From assembly GCA_900549415.1 (NCBI GenBank), contig URNX01000027.1, positions 1 to 46,192 on the forward strand: DNA of 46,192 nt, in the 5' to 3' direction. Positions 25,701 through 34,105 of this stretch are shown here, one piece after another; position 1 is the first letter of the stretch, and every line of letters begins with the position of its first letter. The DNA is from an uncultured bacterium (GTDB lineage Bacteria > Verrucomicrobiota > Lentisphaeria > Victivallales > UBA1829). The translations under genes and the position numbers were made by a program. The notes beneath the pieces are model-generated. The model was not told the origin of the DNA and searched no databases. It saw only the letters and a list, made by a program, of their open reading frames with translations.

Positions 25701-26327
25701 CTCTCCGACTGGTCGGAGCGTGCGGCTGCGATCCGCCTGGATTCTCGCAATACCGATCCGCGGGACCACAAAAACTGGGGTGCGGCGGAAAACGCGGTTA
25801 CCGCGAACCTGCGTTATGCTTGGGATGACAACAATCTCTATGCCGCGATCGAGGTGTTCAAGCCGGAACTGCATGCTTTGCCCGATGTTTCCCTTGCCGG
25901 AAATGTCTGGTGCTACGACAGTGTTCAAGTCTGCTTTGACCCGCTCCGCAATGCTCCGGCGGACCGTGAATCGCTGGATGACGACGATTTTGAATACTCC
26001 ATCGGCATGATGGGCAAAGAGGCGCGGGTGTACCGCCGCTGGGCTTCGAGCGCCATGTATGACAGTCTGAACAAACAGCAGGGGCTCCTGCCTGCGGATG
26101 AAGTCCCGGTTGCAATCCGGAAATACGCGGATCGGACTGTGTATGAAATTGCATTTCCGCGCCGTGCGGTCAGCCCGTTCAAACTGATGCCGTATTCGGT
26201 GATGCGTCTCGGATCGCTGGTTAATCTGAACAACGGCAAAGAGCGCACCGGCTATCTGGAGCTGACTCCGGGAATCGGTTACCGGAAGATGCCCGGCCAG
26301 TGGATGGATCTGGTTCTTCTTCCGTAA
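22752..26327 (+). CDS. Large secreted glycosidase, GH39-like barrel with CBM9-type C-terminus
   Basis: An 1191-residue protein with a signal peptide (MKKLLLCAAASLCLCSQA). Residues ~200-390 look like a CBM4/9 beta-sandwich (IRNGGAEDGFNS...RYSFRVEK...GTLWVDSASY). About 480-820 form a clan A barrel: YETQNEPN gives the acid/base E597, ITYHPYR lies between, and MATEAGVV gives a nucleophile candidate E693. The C-terminal ~190 residues resemble CBM9 (PLKIDGDLSDW, LRYAWDDNNLYAAIEV, YDSVQVCFDP). The overall plan parallels the 973-residue enzyme at 4480. Substrate unknown; it should work in the periplasm or outside. It is the last gene of the regulator operon, followed by a hairpin terminator. Confidence 0.8.
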   Translation: MKKLLLCAAASLCLCSQAYDMLFDGANLKQNEQKTSFWIFAKEKGPFGGLKLPKEDENLVSMELKGDELIVDTRAFYEKYKTGKTFMIGWHGIRPDEFFCSPKAEKNPKKINRMEVICSGPAGAGIDLLVLSNKGAHFWRMKREQLSGKENEKLSFETPVIDGVENIWLRTDLKAPGIYRFRSLRFFSYEKRKSEQAVDSSVNHIRNGGAEDGFNSIVTISLDFAKHTLHEKHIDWRKIVIDSQNDISLDSATAHTGRYSFRVEKKTDFSYGRLHFNPVPYRAGQPTSFTVYMKSDRPMSVEMGLFLGNGQAAAKRVAVGKEWKKYELYMPSWGMKGEGFQVFGDLVNAYPRRTEVVMPYVAPADKSQGTLWVDSASYAIGGHSEFRDDAPVHLRAEHAHKNGYYYAGETVHAEAEAENYTGKPLDCSISYVLKDWTGKPVFQSPEQKFSLDGKKKFSFEILPPSGLRGAANLTFVCKAGGKTAESTLYFGIIEKNQNPDFRSGIEVGAMQNMKLLMPYFKDFRIGAIRNGTASGSLWYSFEQLPYLKSQGIKTMLCVSMDAKERDNPELWNAWLKKFEAYVQKYVGLVEIYETQNEPNISGWSVDKNWKQIDDMGRIVKKYDPQAKIGGPVANQIDFTWIAAILAKDKNNLLDYITYHPYRLEPELPDYAEEAVRLQKMTDTFRKIPQMATEAGVVVPPALADQKITDYVRISASRAIRNMIHGYAGGAERYYLFCLDSTHCGSGWNLLFMGNPGTDNMPVPNITFFALRNLIDRLETAAFSGRARLGLNYRCFVFDHGKKRTAALWKWKGEPSVMRFSKADAAKLTAYDLLGNRISAEVLDLTPHPVYLESELSTAELVKLIENASLTNNSGTCVEVEPAITDARKFRVHVRNITGRLFDCTVTVLNADEIEGSAKQILKGIPGEDSGSAEFLLKNPVSTSSRKIKLQVEVPSRKEKRELAIDLRGILAYKTAAPLKIDGDLSDWSERAAAIRLDSRNTDPRDHKNWGAAENAVTANLRYAWDDNNLYAAIEVFKPELHALPDVSLAGNVWCYDSVQVCFDPLRNAPADRESLDDDDFEYSIGMMGKEARVYRRWASSAMYDSLNKQQGLLPADEVPVAIRKYADRTVYEIAFPRRAVSPFKLMPYSVMRLGSLVNLNNGKERTGYLELTPGIGYRKMPGQWMDLVLLP

Positions 26328-26337
26328 AAAAGTTTTC

Positions 26338-26371
26338 TTCCGCCGTGTTCAAGCACGGCGGAATCTCTTTT
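26338..26371 (+). terminator. Terminator of the second glycosidase operon
   Basis: TTCCGCCGTG (26338-26347) pairs perfectly with CACGGCGGAA (26354-26363) around a 6-base loop, followed by TCTCTTTT. Confidence 0.82.
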
Positions 26372-26377
26372 AAATGG

Positions 26378-26401
26378 AAAAATTAGTTCAAACTAATTTT
26401 T
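26378..26401. promoter_or_regulatory. 24-bp palindrome upstream of pflB, candidate operator
   Basis: AAAAATTAGTT (26378-26388), a CA centre, and AACTAATTTTT (26391-26401) form perfect 11-bp arms ending six bases before the -35. It does not match the FNR or Rex consensus that I know. The AT-rich hairpin could instead help end upstream transcription. Confidence 0.55.
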
Positions 26402-26406
26402 TCTAT

Positions 26407-26434
26407 TTGACAAATGGCTTTTACGGTGTATATT
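26407..26434 (+). promoter_or_regulatory. Promoter of pflB-pflA
   Basis: TTGACA (26407-26412), 16-bp spacer, TATATT (26429-26434, followed by A). Confidence 0.75.
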
Positions 26435-26489
26435 ACATCTCGAAAATAAAAACAATTCTCAAAAAACTAAGTTCAGAAAGGATATGCAA

Positions 26490-28709
26490 ATGAACTTCAA
26501 GACCGGAAACTGGAACAAGGAAGTCAATGTACGGGACTTCATCCAGCGCAACTACACTCCGTACGATGGCGGCAAGGAATTCCTGACCGCACCGACCGAG
26601 CGCACCAAAGCTCTCTGGAACCAGCTCCTGGATCTCATGAAAGTCGAGCGCGAACGCAAAGGCGTCTACGATATTGATGAGAAAACCATCTCCACAATCA
26701 CCGCGCACAACGCCGGATACATCAACAAGGATCTCGAACAGATCGTTGGTCTGCAGACCGATGCTCCGCTCAAACGCGCAATCATGCCGTTCGGCGGTAT
26801 CCGTCTGATCCACACCCAGCTCGAAGCCTACGGCAGACAGATGGATCCGATCGTCGACCACGTCTTCAAGTATCGCAAGACGCACAACGACGGCGTGTTT
26901 GACGTCTACACCGACGAAATGAAGCGCGCCCGTCACGCCGGCATCATGACCGGTCTTCCGGACGCCTACGGGCGCGGACGCATCATCGGCGACTACCGCC
27001 GTGTTGCGCTTTACGGCGTTGATTTCCTTATTGCCCAGAAGCAGGCCGCGAAGAAGAACATGGTCATCGACGTGATGGATTCCGATCACATCCGCAAGCG
27101 CGAAGAGATCGCGGAGCAGATCAAGGCTCTCGCTGAACTCAAAGAGATGGCTGCGAAATACGGATTCGATATTTCCCGCCCGGCGGAAAACACCAAAGAG
27201 GCGATCCAGTGGCTCTACTTCGGATATCTCGCCGCGGTCAAGGAGCAGAACGGCGCCGCAATGTCGATCGGCCGTATCTCCACCTTCCTCGACTGCTATG
27301 CGGAACAGGACCTCAAGAACGGCGTCTTCACCGAAGAGCAGATTCAGGAATTCGTCGACCACTTCATCATGAAGCTGCGTATCGTCCGCTTCCTCCGCAT
27401 CCCGGCCTATGACGAGCTGTTCTCCGGCGACCCGACCTGGGTTACGGAATCCCTCGGCGGCATGTCCATCGACGGACGCCACATGGTCACCAAGATGTCC
27501 TACCGCTTCCTGCACACGCTGGTCAATCTCGGTCCTGCGCCGGAGCCGAACCTCACGGTTCTCTGGAGCCCGCGCCTGCCGGAAAACTTCAAGCGCTTCT
27601 GCACGGAAATCTCCGTTGCGACCTCCTCGATTCAGTACGAGAACGACGACCTGATGCGCGCCAAATTCGGCGACGACTACGGTATCGCCTGCTGCGTTTC
27701 CGCAATGCGCATCGGCAAGCAGATGCAGTTCTTCGGCGCCCGCTGCAACCTCGCAAAGGCTCTGCTTTACGCGATCAACGGCGGACACGACGTCAAGTGC
27801 AACAACGAGCAGATCGCTCCCGCAATCCCGGTTCTCGCCGGCAAGGAGCCGCTCAAGTACGAAGATGTCATGCGCAACTTCGAAGAGATCACCGACTGGC
27901 TCTCCAAGCTCTACATAGACACCCTCAACATCATCCATTACATGCACGACAAGTATTGTTACGAGCGCATCGAAATGGCTCTGCACGACGAGGAAATCGT
28001 CCGCACGATGGCGGGCGGCATCGCCGGACTCTCCGTCCTGGCCGACAGTCTCTCCGCAATCAAATACGCGAAAGTCACGCCGGTTCTGAACGAAGCCGGA
28101 CTCGCCGTCGACTTCGTCACGGAAGGCGACTTTCCGAAATACGGAAACGACGACAACCGCGTCGACCAGATTGCCGTGGATATCGTCAAGGACTTCGAAA
28201 AGAAGCTTGCCAGCCACTACGCATACCGTCACTCCCGCCCGACGATGTCGATCCTCACGATCACCTCGAATGTCATGTACGGCAAGAAGACCGCTTCCAC
28301 GCCGGACGGACGCAAGGCCGGGCAGCCCTTCGCTCCGGGCGCGAACCCGATGCACGGACGCGACGTCAGCGGCGCCGTCGCCTCCCTCAAGTCCGTTTCC
28401 AAGATTCCGTACGACTATGCGGAAGACGGCATCTCCTACACCTTCTCAATCGTCCCCGATTCTCTCGGCAAGAACGAAGAGGAGAAGGAGAAGAACCTCA
28501 TTTCGCTGCTCGACGGCTACTTCATCGAGGGCGGGCATCACCTCAACATCAACGTTCTCAACCGCGAAGTGCTGCTTGACGCCATGGATCATCCGGAAAA
28601 ATATCCGCAGCTGACCATCCGCGTCTCCGGCTACGCGGTCAACTTCATCAAGCTGACCCGCGAGCAGCAGCTCGACGTTGTCAACAGAACCTTCCACAAC
28701 CGGTTCTGA
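26490..28709 (+). CDS. pflB: Pyruvate formate-lyase (formate C-acetyltransferase)
   Basis: A 739-residue glycyl radical enzyme converting pyruvate and CoA to acetyl-CoA and formate in anaerobic fermentation. It is close to the E. coli PflB pattern throughout (NEVNVRDFIQxNYTPY, AGYINKxLEQIVGLQT, TGLPDAYGRGRIIGDYRRVALYG). The catalytic cysteine pair is C401-C402 (GIACCVSAMRIGKQ), and the radical glycine is G714 in RVSGYAVNFIKL. The start is taken at 26490 because AGGA (26479-26482) is too close to an ATG at 26484. Its own promoter and a palindrome precede it, and the activase gene begins 2 bases after its stop. Confidence 0.97.
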   Translation: MNFKTGNWNKEVNVRDFIQRNYTPYDGGKEFLTAPTERTKALWNQLLDLMKVERERKGVYDIDEKTISTITAHNAGYINKDLEQIVGLQTDAPLKRAIMPFGGIRLIHTQLEAYGRQMDPIVDHVFKYRKTHNDGVFDVYTDEMKRARHAGIMTGLPDAYGRGRIIGDYRRVALYGVDFLIAQKQAAKKNMVIDVMDSDHIRKREEIAEQIKALAELKEMAAKYGFDISRPAENTKEAIQWLYFGYLAAVKEQNGAAMSIGRISTFLDCYAEQDLKNGVFTEEQIQEFVDHFIMKLRIVRFLRIPAYDELFSGDPTWVTESLGGMSIDGRHMVTKMSYRFLHTLVNLGPAPEPNLTVLWSPRLPENFKRFCTEISVATSSIQYENDDLMRAKFGDDYGIACCVSAMRIGKQMQFFGARCNLAKALLYAINGGHDVKCNNEQIAPAIPVLAGKEPLKYEDVMRNFEEITDWLSKLYIDTLNIIHYMHDKYCYERIEMALHDEEIVRTMAGGIAGLSVLADSLSAIKYAKVTPVLNEAGLAVDFVTEGDFPKYGNDDNRVDQIAVDIVKDFEKKLASHYAYRHSRPTMSILTITSNVMYGKKTASTPDGRKAGQPFAPGANPMHGRDVSGAVASLKSVSKIPYDYAEDGISYTFSIVPDSLGKNEEEKEKNLISLLDGYFIEGGHHLNINVLNREVLLDAMDHPEKYPQLTIRVSGYAVNFIKLTREQQLDVVNRTFHNRF

Positions 28710-28711
28710 TT

Positions 28712-29440
28712 ATGGAAAACGGCATCCCCGGACGCATTCATTCGTATGAAAGTTTCGGTACGCTTGACGGACCGGGGGTGCGCTTTGTCGTTTTCCTCCA
28801 GGGGTGTCCGCTGCGGTGCAGGTATTGTCACAATCCCGATACCTGGGAACTCCGCGACGGACGCTCCGTCACTTCCGATGAGGTTGTGAAAAAAATAGTT
28901 TCCTGCCGCAATTTTCTGAGCGGCGGGGTGACTCTTTCGGGCGGCGAACCGCTTGCCCAGCCGGAGTTCACCTCCGACATTCTCCGGCGCTGCCGTGCGG
29001 AAAATCTGCATACGGCAATCGACACCGCTGGCTCCTTTCCGCTCTCCCGTTCGGCTTCCGTCATCGACCTTGCAGACATGCTCCTTCTGGACATCAAGGC
29101 GTTGGACGATGCGCTCTGCCGCGATTTGACCGGACACTCCAACCGGAACACGCTCGCCACGCTTGATTACTGCGAAGAGCATGGAAAACCGGTCTGGATC
29201 CGCCATGTCATGGTTCCAGGCCTCACCCTGACCCGTGACCGTCTGACCGCGCTTGCCGCCTATCTCAAGCCGTTCAAGTGCATTCAGCGCATTGATCTTC
29301 TTCCGTTCCACAAGATGGCGGAATACAAATGGGAACAGCTCCATATTCAGAACACGCTTCTTGATACGCCTGAACCGACGAAAGAGGAAATCCGCATGGC
29401 GGAGGAAATCTTTTTCCCGGAAAAGTTCGGGAAGCACTGA
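28712..29440 (+). CDS. pflA: Pyruvate formate-lyase-activating enzyme
   Basis: A 242-residue radical SAM enzyme that generates the glycyl radical on PflB. The CxxxCxxC cluster motif is C32-C36-C39 (GCPLRCRYCHNPDTW), with the family's GTLDGPGVRFVVFLQ before it and the SAM-contacting GGVTLSGGEP after it. It follows pflB by 2 bases, so the two are co-transcribed. The start has no strong separate ribosome binding site, in keeping with translational coupling. Confidence 0.96.
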   Translation: MENGIPGRIHSYESFGTLDGPGVRFVVFLQGCPLRCRYCHNPDTWELRDGRSVTSDEVVKKIVSCRNFLSGGVTLSGGEPLAQPEFTSDILRRCRAENLHTAIDTAGSFPLSRSASVIDLADMLLLDIKALDDALCRDLTGHSNRNTLATLDYCEEHGKPVWIRHVMVPGLTLTRDRLTALAAYLKPFKCIQRIDLLPFHKMAEYKWEQLHIQNTLLDTPEPTKEEIRMAEEIFFPEKFGKH

Positions 29441-29447
29441 TTTTTGT

Positions 29448-29475
29448 TTGATTTTTTAACAACCCGGCGTAAATT
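29448..29475 (+). promoter_or_regulatory. Possible promoter of the phosphoesterase-PHP gene
   Basis: TTGATT (29448-29453), 16-bp spacer, TAAATT (29470-29475). Both boxes are imperfect. Confidence 0.4.
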
Positions 29476-29506
29476 AAAGCAAACATTATATCCGGGAGAA
29501 TTCTGT

Positions 29507-31897
29507 ATGAATCAATCTGCTGAGCCGAAAGTTTCGTTTGCGTTGATCGGCGATGTCCAGTTTGCCGACCGCGACCCCTGGGCTGGACGCATTTTCCGGG
29601 AGTCGCGCGTTCTGCTTCGTAAAACTATTCATGAACTCAATGCGAAAAAACTTGATTTCATTGTCAGTCTTGGAGATCTGGGCGACGGTCTTGATAAAAA
29701 CGAAATCCCGGCGATTCTGGAAGAGTATGCGGAATCCGTTCATCCGGTGAAATATGTCGTGGGCAACCATGACTTTGTGAAAAATTCCGAAGAGGAACTG
29801 AAGCGTCTGTTCGGGCTTGACGATCTGTTCTACACTTTCAAAGCCGGAGGAATTGAATTCATTGTGCTCAACGGTCTTGATGTCAGCCGCTTTGCGCCTC
29901 CGGGCTCGAAACGTTATGCGCAGTATGAAGAGTACAAAATCGAACATCCGTGGCGCAAGCTCCGCGAATGGGACGGAATGCTTTCCGCCGAATCGCGCCG
30001 CTGGCTCCGCGCCAGACTGGAGCAGGCGCAGAAGGAAAATGAAAATGTGATTCTCATCTCCCATGTTCCGTTGCTGAACGACGACACCAACGCCTATATG
30101 TGGGACCGTGCGGAGATTCTGGATATTCTGGATGAATACCCGAATGTAAAAGCCTTTTTTGCGGGACATTATCATCCCGGCGGGCTTCAGCAGCGCAAAG
30201 GCGTTCTGCACAAGACGGTGAAGGCAATCTGCAACTGCACGGAACCGACCGCGTGCATCTGCCATGTCTACGAGGACCGGATTGAGCTGGAGGGGTTCGG
30301 CGAAGAATCGGATTCGGAAATGTTTTACGAATGGAAGCCGGTTCGTCTTTCGGGCAGGGCGCTTCCCGGTTCGTGGATTGTCTGCGCAACCGGAGAGCTT
30401 GTGCAGGCGGATGGCGGCGGCAATTTTTCGCTCGAAGTCGCCGCCCCCGGAACGTATGCGCTCAAGGCGATGCTCGACGGTCGCGCGGATGCGTTTCTGC
30501 CGCAAGTCGTCGCTCCGGCGGAGAATCTGCAGTTTCGTCAGGAGCCCGAGCCGGGGCGCCGCGTGGTTCATGGATTCACCGACGGTTATGCGCTCCTCCG
30601 GATTACCGACGACGGGACGCCTGTCCGCGCGTTTGACCTGAACGGAACCGCGTTCGGTTCGCTTGTCAAGCCCGGCTTCTGGTATGAGAATTCGGAGAAT
30701 TTCTGGAGTCGCGGCGAGTATGTGTTTTCCGCACGCGGCAAAGTTGAGATTCAAACGGAGCCTTACCACAAATCCCTGCGGGCGAAAAACTGGTTCAAAG
30801 GAGATTTTCATGCGCACATCATCCACGGAGAAAATTTTTACTGCGGCAATGTTCCGCTCTACGCTTTTGCCGCACGCGCGGAGCATTACGATTGGCTCTA
30901 TTGCGCGGAAGCTCACGAAAACACGCGGGTGAAAAGCGATCCGGAAAAGTGGACTCAGCTGCTTTCCGGTCCGGATTTCCTGCTGCGTCTGAACCGCGAA
31001 TTTCCGAAGAACGGGAATGGACATGTCGGAAACATCGGGCTTTCCGAACTTCATGCGCATGTCGAGTACGACTGGGAAGCGGTTACGAACTATGAACTCA
31101 CTCTGCGTTACATCGCTTCCGCCGGAGCCGTCGCGGTTCCGGTTCATCCGCATTACGGCGGCGACGGCATGACCGGGAAGGAGGTTTTTCTGTGGCTGCT
31201 CTGCAACCCGGAAATGTGCCCGTGTCTTGATCTCTTCTATTTCGAAAACAACCCGAATCCGCTTGCTTTCTGGTACATGCTTCTGAACCGCGGTTACCGG
31301 ATCGGCGTTACGGCGACTTCGGACGCCGCGTTTGACGTCGGCCGGACGCCTGGCAGCCGGCGCGGTGCAACGTTCGTGCATGTCCCCGCGCTGACGGAGG
31401 CGAATATCGTCGAGGCCGTCAAGAACCGCCGCACGGCAGTCACCACCGGAAACGGGGGCATGATTCTGCTCTCGATCGACGGCGAGTACAGCGGAGCGGT
31501 TCTTGCGCCGTCCGGACGCCGCACGCTGAAGTGCGAGACGTGGTATCGCCCCGGCGGGAGGGTTACTGCGGAGATTGTCCGCTGCGGCGAAACGACGGTT
31601 TCCCGGGAGCTGGTTTCCGATGCGGAAGGGCGTGCGGAGTTTGAGATGGAGATCGACGAGAATGAAAACTGCTGGTATCTGGCTCTGCTCCGCGATCCGG
31701 AACTGCCCGGACACGTTCAGGCGGCCGCATCCCCGGTTTACTTCCGCGACGCTTCGTTCCGCAAGCCGGATGTGTACGAATTCCCGCGTCCTTTCCCGCG
31801 TGAGCTCGCCGACATGCTGCGTTCGCTTTCCGTGGAGGAGCTGATGGATGAACGCCTGTTCGACCGTCTGATCGCGCATTTGACGCCGAAACTGTGA
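29507..31897 (+). CDS. Metallophosphoesterase-PHP domain fusion protein
   Basis: A 796-residue protein with two metal-hydrolase domains. Residues ~8-265 are a calcineurin-like phosphoesterase with all blocks: GDVQF (15-19), LGDLGDG, VGNHDF, LISHVPLL and FAGHYHPGG. The Gln in GDVQ, in place of His, is the form found in ADP-ribose/CDP-alcohol Mn-type pyrophosphatases. A beta-rich linker follows. From about 430 there is a PHP domain (GDFHAHIIHG with H435 and H437, then CAEAHENT, VPVHPHYGGDG and TATSDAAFDVG), as in CehA/McbA-type proteins. No signal peptide. The start has GGGAG about 8 bases upstream. It could be a two-step phosphodiesterase/phosphatase, but no substrate is known. It is separate from pflA. 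Confidence 0.82.
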   Translation: MNQSAEPKVSFALIGDVQFADRDPWAGRIFRESRVLLRKTIHELNAKKLDFIVSLGDLGDGLDKNEIPAILEEYAESVHPVKYVVGNHDFVKNSEEELKRLFGLDDLFYTFKAGGIEFIVLNGLDVSRFAPPGSKRYAQYEEYKIEHPWRKLREWDGMLSAESRRWLRARLEQAQKENENVILISHVPLLNDDTNAYMWDRAEILDILDEYPNVKAFFAGHYHPGGLQQRKGVLHKTVKAICNCTEPTACICHVYEDRIELEGFGEESDSEMFYEWKPVRLSGRALPGSWIVCATGELVQADGGGNFSLEVAAPGTYALKAMLDGRADAFLPQVVAPAENLQFRQEPEPGRRVVHGFTDGYALLRITDDGTPVRAFDLNGTAFGSLVKPGFWYENSENFWSRGEYVFSARGKVEIQTEPYHKSLRAKNWFKGDFHAHIIHGENFYCGNVPLYAFAARAEHYDWLYCAEAHENTRVKSDPEKWTQLLSGPDFLLRLNREFPKNGNGHVGNIGLSELHAHVEYDWEAVTNYELTLRYIASAGAVAVPVHPHYGGDGMTGKEVFLWLLCNPEMCPCLDLFYFENNPNPLAFWYMLLNRGYRIGVTATSDAAFDVGRTPGSRRGATFVHVPALTEANIVEAVKNRRTAVTTGNGGMILLSIDGEYSGAVLAPSGRRTLKCETWYRPGGRVTAEIVRCGETTVSRELVSDAEGRAEFEMEIDENENCWYLALLRDPELPGHVQAAASPVYFRDASFRKPDVYEFPRPFPRELADMLRSLSVEELMDERLFDRLIAHLTPKL

Positions 31898-31945
31898 TCG
31901 TTCTCCCGGCAAGGAAAAACATTCGCTGAAATTCTTTGAAACGGA

Positions 31946-31973
31946 TTGAATTTCCCCGAATGTATGATAGAAT
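31946..31973 (+). promoter_or_regulatory. Promoter of uxuA
   Basis: TTGAAT (31946-31951), 16-bp spacer, TAGAAT (31968-31973). Confidence 0.5.
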
Positions 31974-32009
31974 ACAGAGAGCATTCCTCAACATCAGGAG
32001 AACAGAATC

Positions 32010-33212
32010 ATGTTTATGGAAGAATCGTTCCGCTGGTACGGTCCGAAGGATCCCGTGCCGCTGCAGTATGTGCGCCAGACGGGCGCAAAGGGCGTTGTCA
32101 GCTCCCTGCACCACATTCCCTACGGCGAAGTCTGGCCGGTTGAAGAAATCATGGCGTACAAAAAGAAAATCGAAGACGCCGGGCTTGTCTGGAACGTCGT
32201 CGAAAGCCTTCCCGTTCACGAGGACATCAAGGTCCGCGCGGGACGCTGCGAGGAATACATTGAGAACTACAAAACTTCTCTGCGCAATCTCGGCAAGTGC
32301 GGCGTGAAGGTCATCACCTACAACTTCATGCCTGTTCTCGACTGGATCCGCACCGATCTTCATTATAAACTACCCGACGGTTCCGAAGCGCTTTTCTTCA
32401 ATCAGAAGGAATTCGCCGCGTTTGAAATCTTCATTCTCAAGCGCAAAGGCGCGGAGAACGATTACGCCCCCGAAATGGTCAAAAAAGCGGAGGAGTATTA
32501 CAATTCCATGACTGCGGGGCAGCGCGACACGCTCACGCGCGGCATCATCGACAACTTCCCCGGATTCAAAGGCGTGACGCTTGAAGACATCCGCGCCATG
32601 CTTGCCCGCTACAGCGCCATCTCCCGCGAAGATCTCAAGTCGAACCTCAAACACTTCCTCTCCGAAGTCGTGCCTGTCGCGCAGGAGGCCGGCTGCATCA
32701 TGGTGATTCATCCCGATGATCCGCCGCGTTCCATTCTCGGGCTTCCGCGCATTTTCAGCACGCAGGAGGATATCAAAGTCCTGCTCGACATGGTCGACAG
32801 TCCTGCAAACGGTATCTGCTTCTGCGCCGGAAGTTTCAGCGGACGCCTTGACAACAATATCGTCGAAATGTTCAAATCCTGCGCTTCCCGCGTGGGCTTC
32901 ATTCATCTCCGCAGTACGCAGCACGACAGCGAAGGCAACTTCTTCGAGGCGAACCACCTGGAAGGCTGTGTCGATATGTACGGGCTTGTGAAGGCGATCA
33001 TTGAAGAACAGCTCCGCCGCCGCAAAGAGGGACGCGCAGACTGGCGCATTCCGTTCCGTCCCGACCACGGACACACGATGCTTGACGATCTTGCCAAACC
33101 TCCGTGCCCGAATCCGGGCTACACGGCGATCGGACGTCTGAAAGGCCTCGCTGAAATCCGCGGTCTGGAACTCGGCATCATCAAATCGCTCTATCCGGAA
33201 GCTCTGAGCTGA
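32010..33212 (+). CDS. uxuA: Mannonate dehydratase
   Basis: A 400-residue enzyme dehydrating D-mannonate to 2-keto-3-deoxygluconate in glucuronate breakdown, with a metal-dependent TIM-barrel fold. Landmarks are SSLHHIPYGEVWP, VVESLPVHEDIK, YNFMPVLDWIRTDL, VIHPDDPP, the FCAGSFS segment, VGFIHLRST and the C-terminal FRPDHGHTML. AGGAG (31996-32000) is 9 bases upstream. It stands alone between its own promoter and a strong terminator; uxuB, uxaC and kdgK are not in the window. It would take products of uronate-containing glycans. Confidence 0.95.
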   Translation: MFMEESFRWYGPKDPVPLQYVRQTGAKGVVSSLHHIPYGEVWPVEEIMAYKKKIEDAGLVWNVVESLPVHEDIKVRAGRCEEYIENYKTSLRNLGKCGVKVITYNFMPVLDWIRTDLHYKLPDGSEALFFNQKEFAAFEIFILKRKGAENDYAPEMVKKAEEYYNSMTAGQRDTLTRGIIDNFPGFKGVTLEDIRAMLARYSAISREDLKSNLKHFLSEVVPVAQEAGCIMVIHPDDPPRSILGLPRIFSTQEDIKVLLDMVDSPANGICFCAGSFSGRLDNNIVEMFKSCASRVGFIHLRSTQHDSEGNFFEANHLEGCVDMYGLVKAIIEEQLRRRKEGRADWRIPFRPDHGHTMLDDLAKPPCPNPGYTAIGRLKGLAEIRGLELGIIKSLYPEALS

Positions 33213-33227
33213 TACTGAAGTTTCAGT

Positions 33228-33283
33228 AAAAAAAGAAGCCTCTGAAATCCTGAAGGACAGGAATTTTCAGAGGCTCTTTTTTT
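33228..33283. terminator. Bidirectional terminator between uxuA and panB
   Basis: AGCCTCTGAAA (33237-33247) pairs with TTTCAGAGGCT (33265-33275), with CCTG/CAGG inside. A T-run follows on + (33277-33283) and an A-run precedes (33228-33234), giving a T-run on the minus strand as well. Confidence 0.88.
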
Positions 33284-33295
33284 GTCTGAAACAAA

Positions 33296-34102
33296 TCAGA
33301 AGGAATTCGCGTCGGTCGGGAACCGGCGGTTGCGGACGTCGTCGACGTATTCGGTGAATGCGCGCTGCATTTCCGTGGAGAGATTCGCGTAGCGTTTCGC
33401 GTGCTTCGGAATGAAGTCGGTGAAAAGACCGAGGATGTCGTTGACGACTTGAACCTGTCCGTCGCATCCTGCGCCCGCGCCGATACCGATGGTCGGGATG
33501 TCGAGTGATTCGGAGATCTCTTTTGCGAGCTTGGCGGGGACGCATTCCAGAACGATTGCGAAGGCTCCGGCCTCCTGCATCGCGCGGGCGTCGTTGAAGA
33601 GCGCTTCCGCGGCGGATTCCGTTTTCCCGGCGATCTTGTATCCGCCTTCCACGAGACACTGCTGCGGCCGGAGTCCGATGTGTCCCATGACAGGAACCCC
33701 GGCGGCGGTCAGGCGGTGTACAGTCGGAGCAATTTCACGGTTGCCCTCAAGCTTGATTGCGTCGCAGTGCGCTTCCTGAATGTAGCGCGCGGCATTGGCG
33801 AGCGCCTGTTCAGGGGAGATCTGATAGGTCATGAACGGCATGTCGCCGACGATGAACGAATCCGGAGCGCCGCGCTTCACCGCCGCACAGTGATGAAGGC
33901 TCTGTTCGAGGGTGACGGCAAGCGTGTTGTCGTAGCCGAGCACCGCCATGCCGACGGAGTCGCCGACGAGCAGCATATCCACGCCGCAGAGATCGGCGAG
34001 GCGGGCGGTCGGGGCGTCGTAGGCGGTGAGCATCACGATCGGCGTGTGCTCCTGTTTCATTTTGCGAAGACGTGTAACGGTCAGTTTTTTCTTATCGGGC
34101 AT
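33296..34102 (-). CDS. panB: 3-methyl-2-oxobutanoate hydroxymethyltransferase
   Basis: A 268-residue ketopantoate-forming enzyme in pantothenate and CoA synthesis, using methylene-tetrahydrofolate. The family blocks are MLTAYDAPTARLAD, DMLLVGDSVGM, FIVGDMPFMTYQ, AIKLEGN, GHIGLRPQ, IVLECVPA (catalytic Glu) and TIGIGAGAGCDGQVQVVND. It lies 3 bases after the kinase-like gene and is the last gene of the arn unit, an unusual company for panB; panC and panD are not here. Confidence 0.95.
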   Translation of the reverse strand: MPDKKKLTVTRLRKMKQEHTPIVMLTAYDAPTARLADLCGVDMLLVGDSVGMAVLGYDNTLAVTLEQSLHHCAAVKRGAPDSFIVGDMPFMTYQISPEQALANAARYIQEAHCDAIKLEGNREIAPTVHRLTAAGVPVMGHIGLRPQQCLVEGGYKIAGKTESAAEALFNDARAMQEAGAFAIVLECVPAKLAKEISESLDIPTIGIGAGAGCDGQVQVVNDILGLFTDFIPKHAKRYANLSTEMQRAFTEYVDDVRNRRFPTDANSF

Positions 34103-34105
34103 GGT

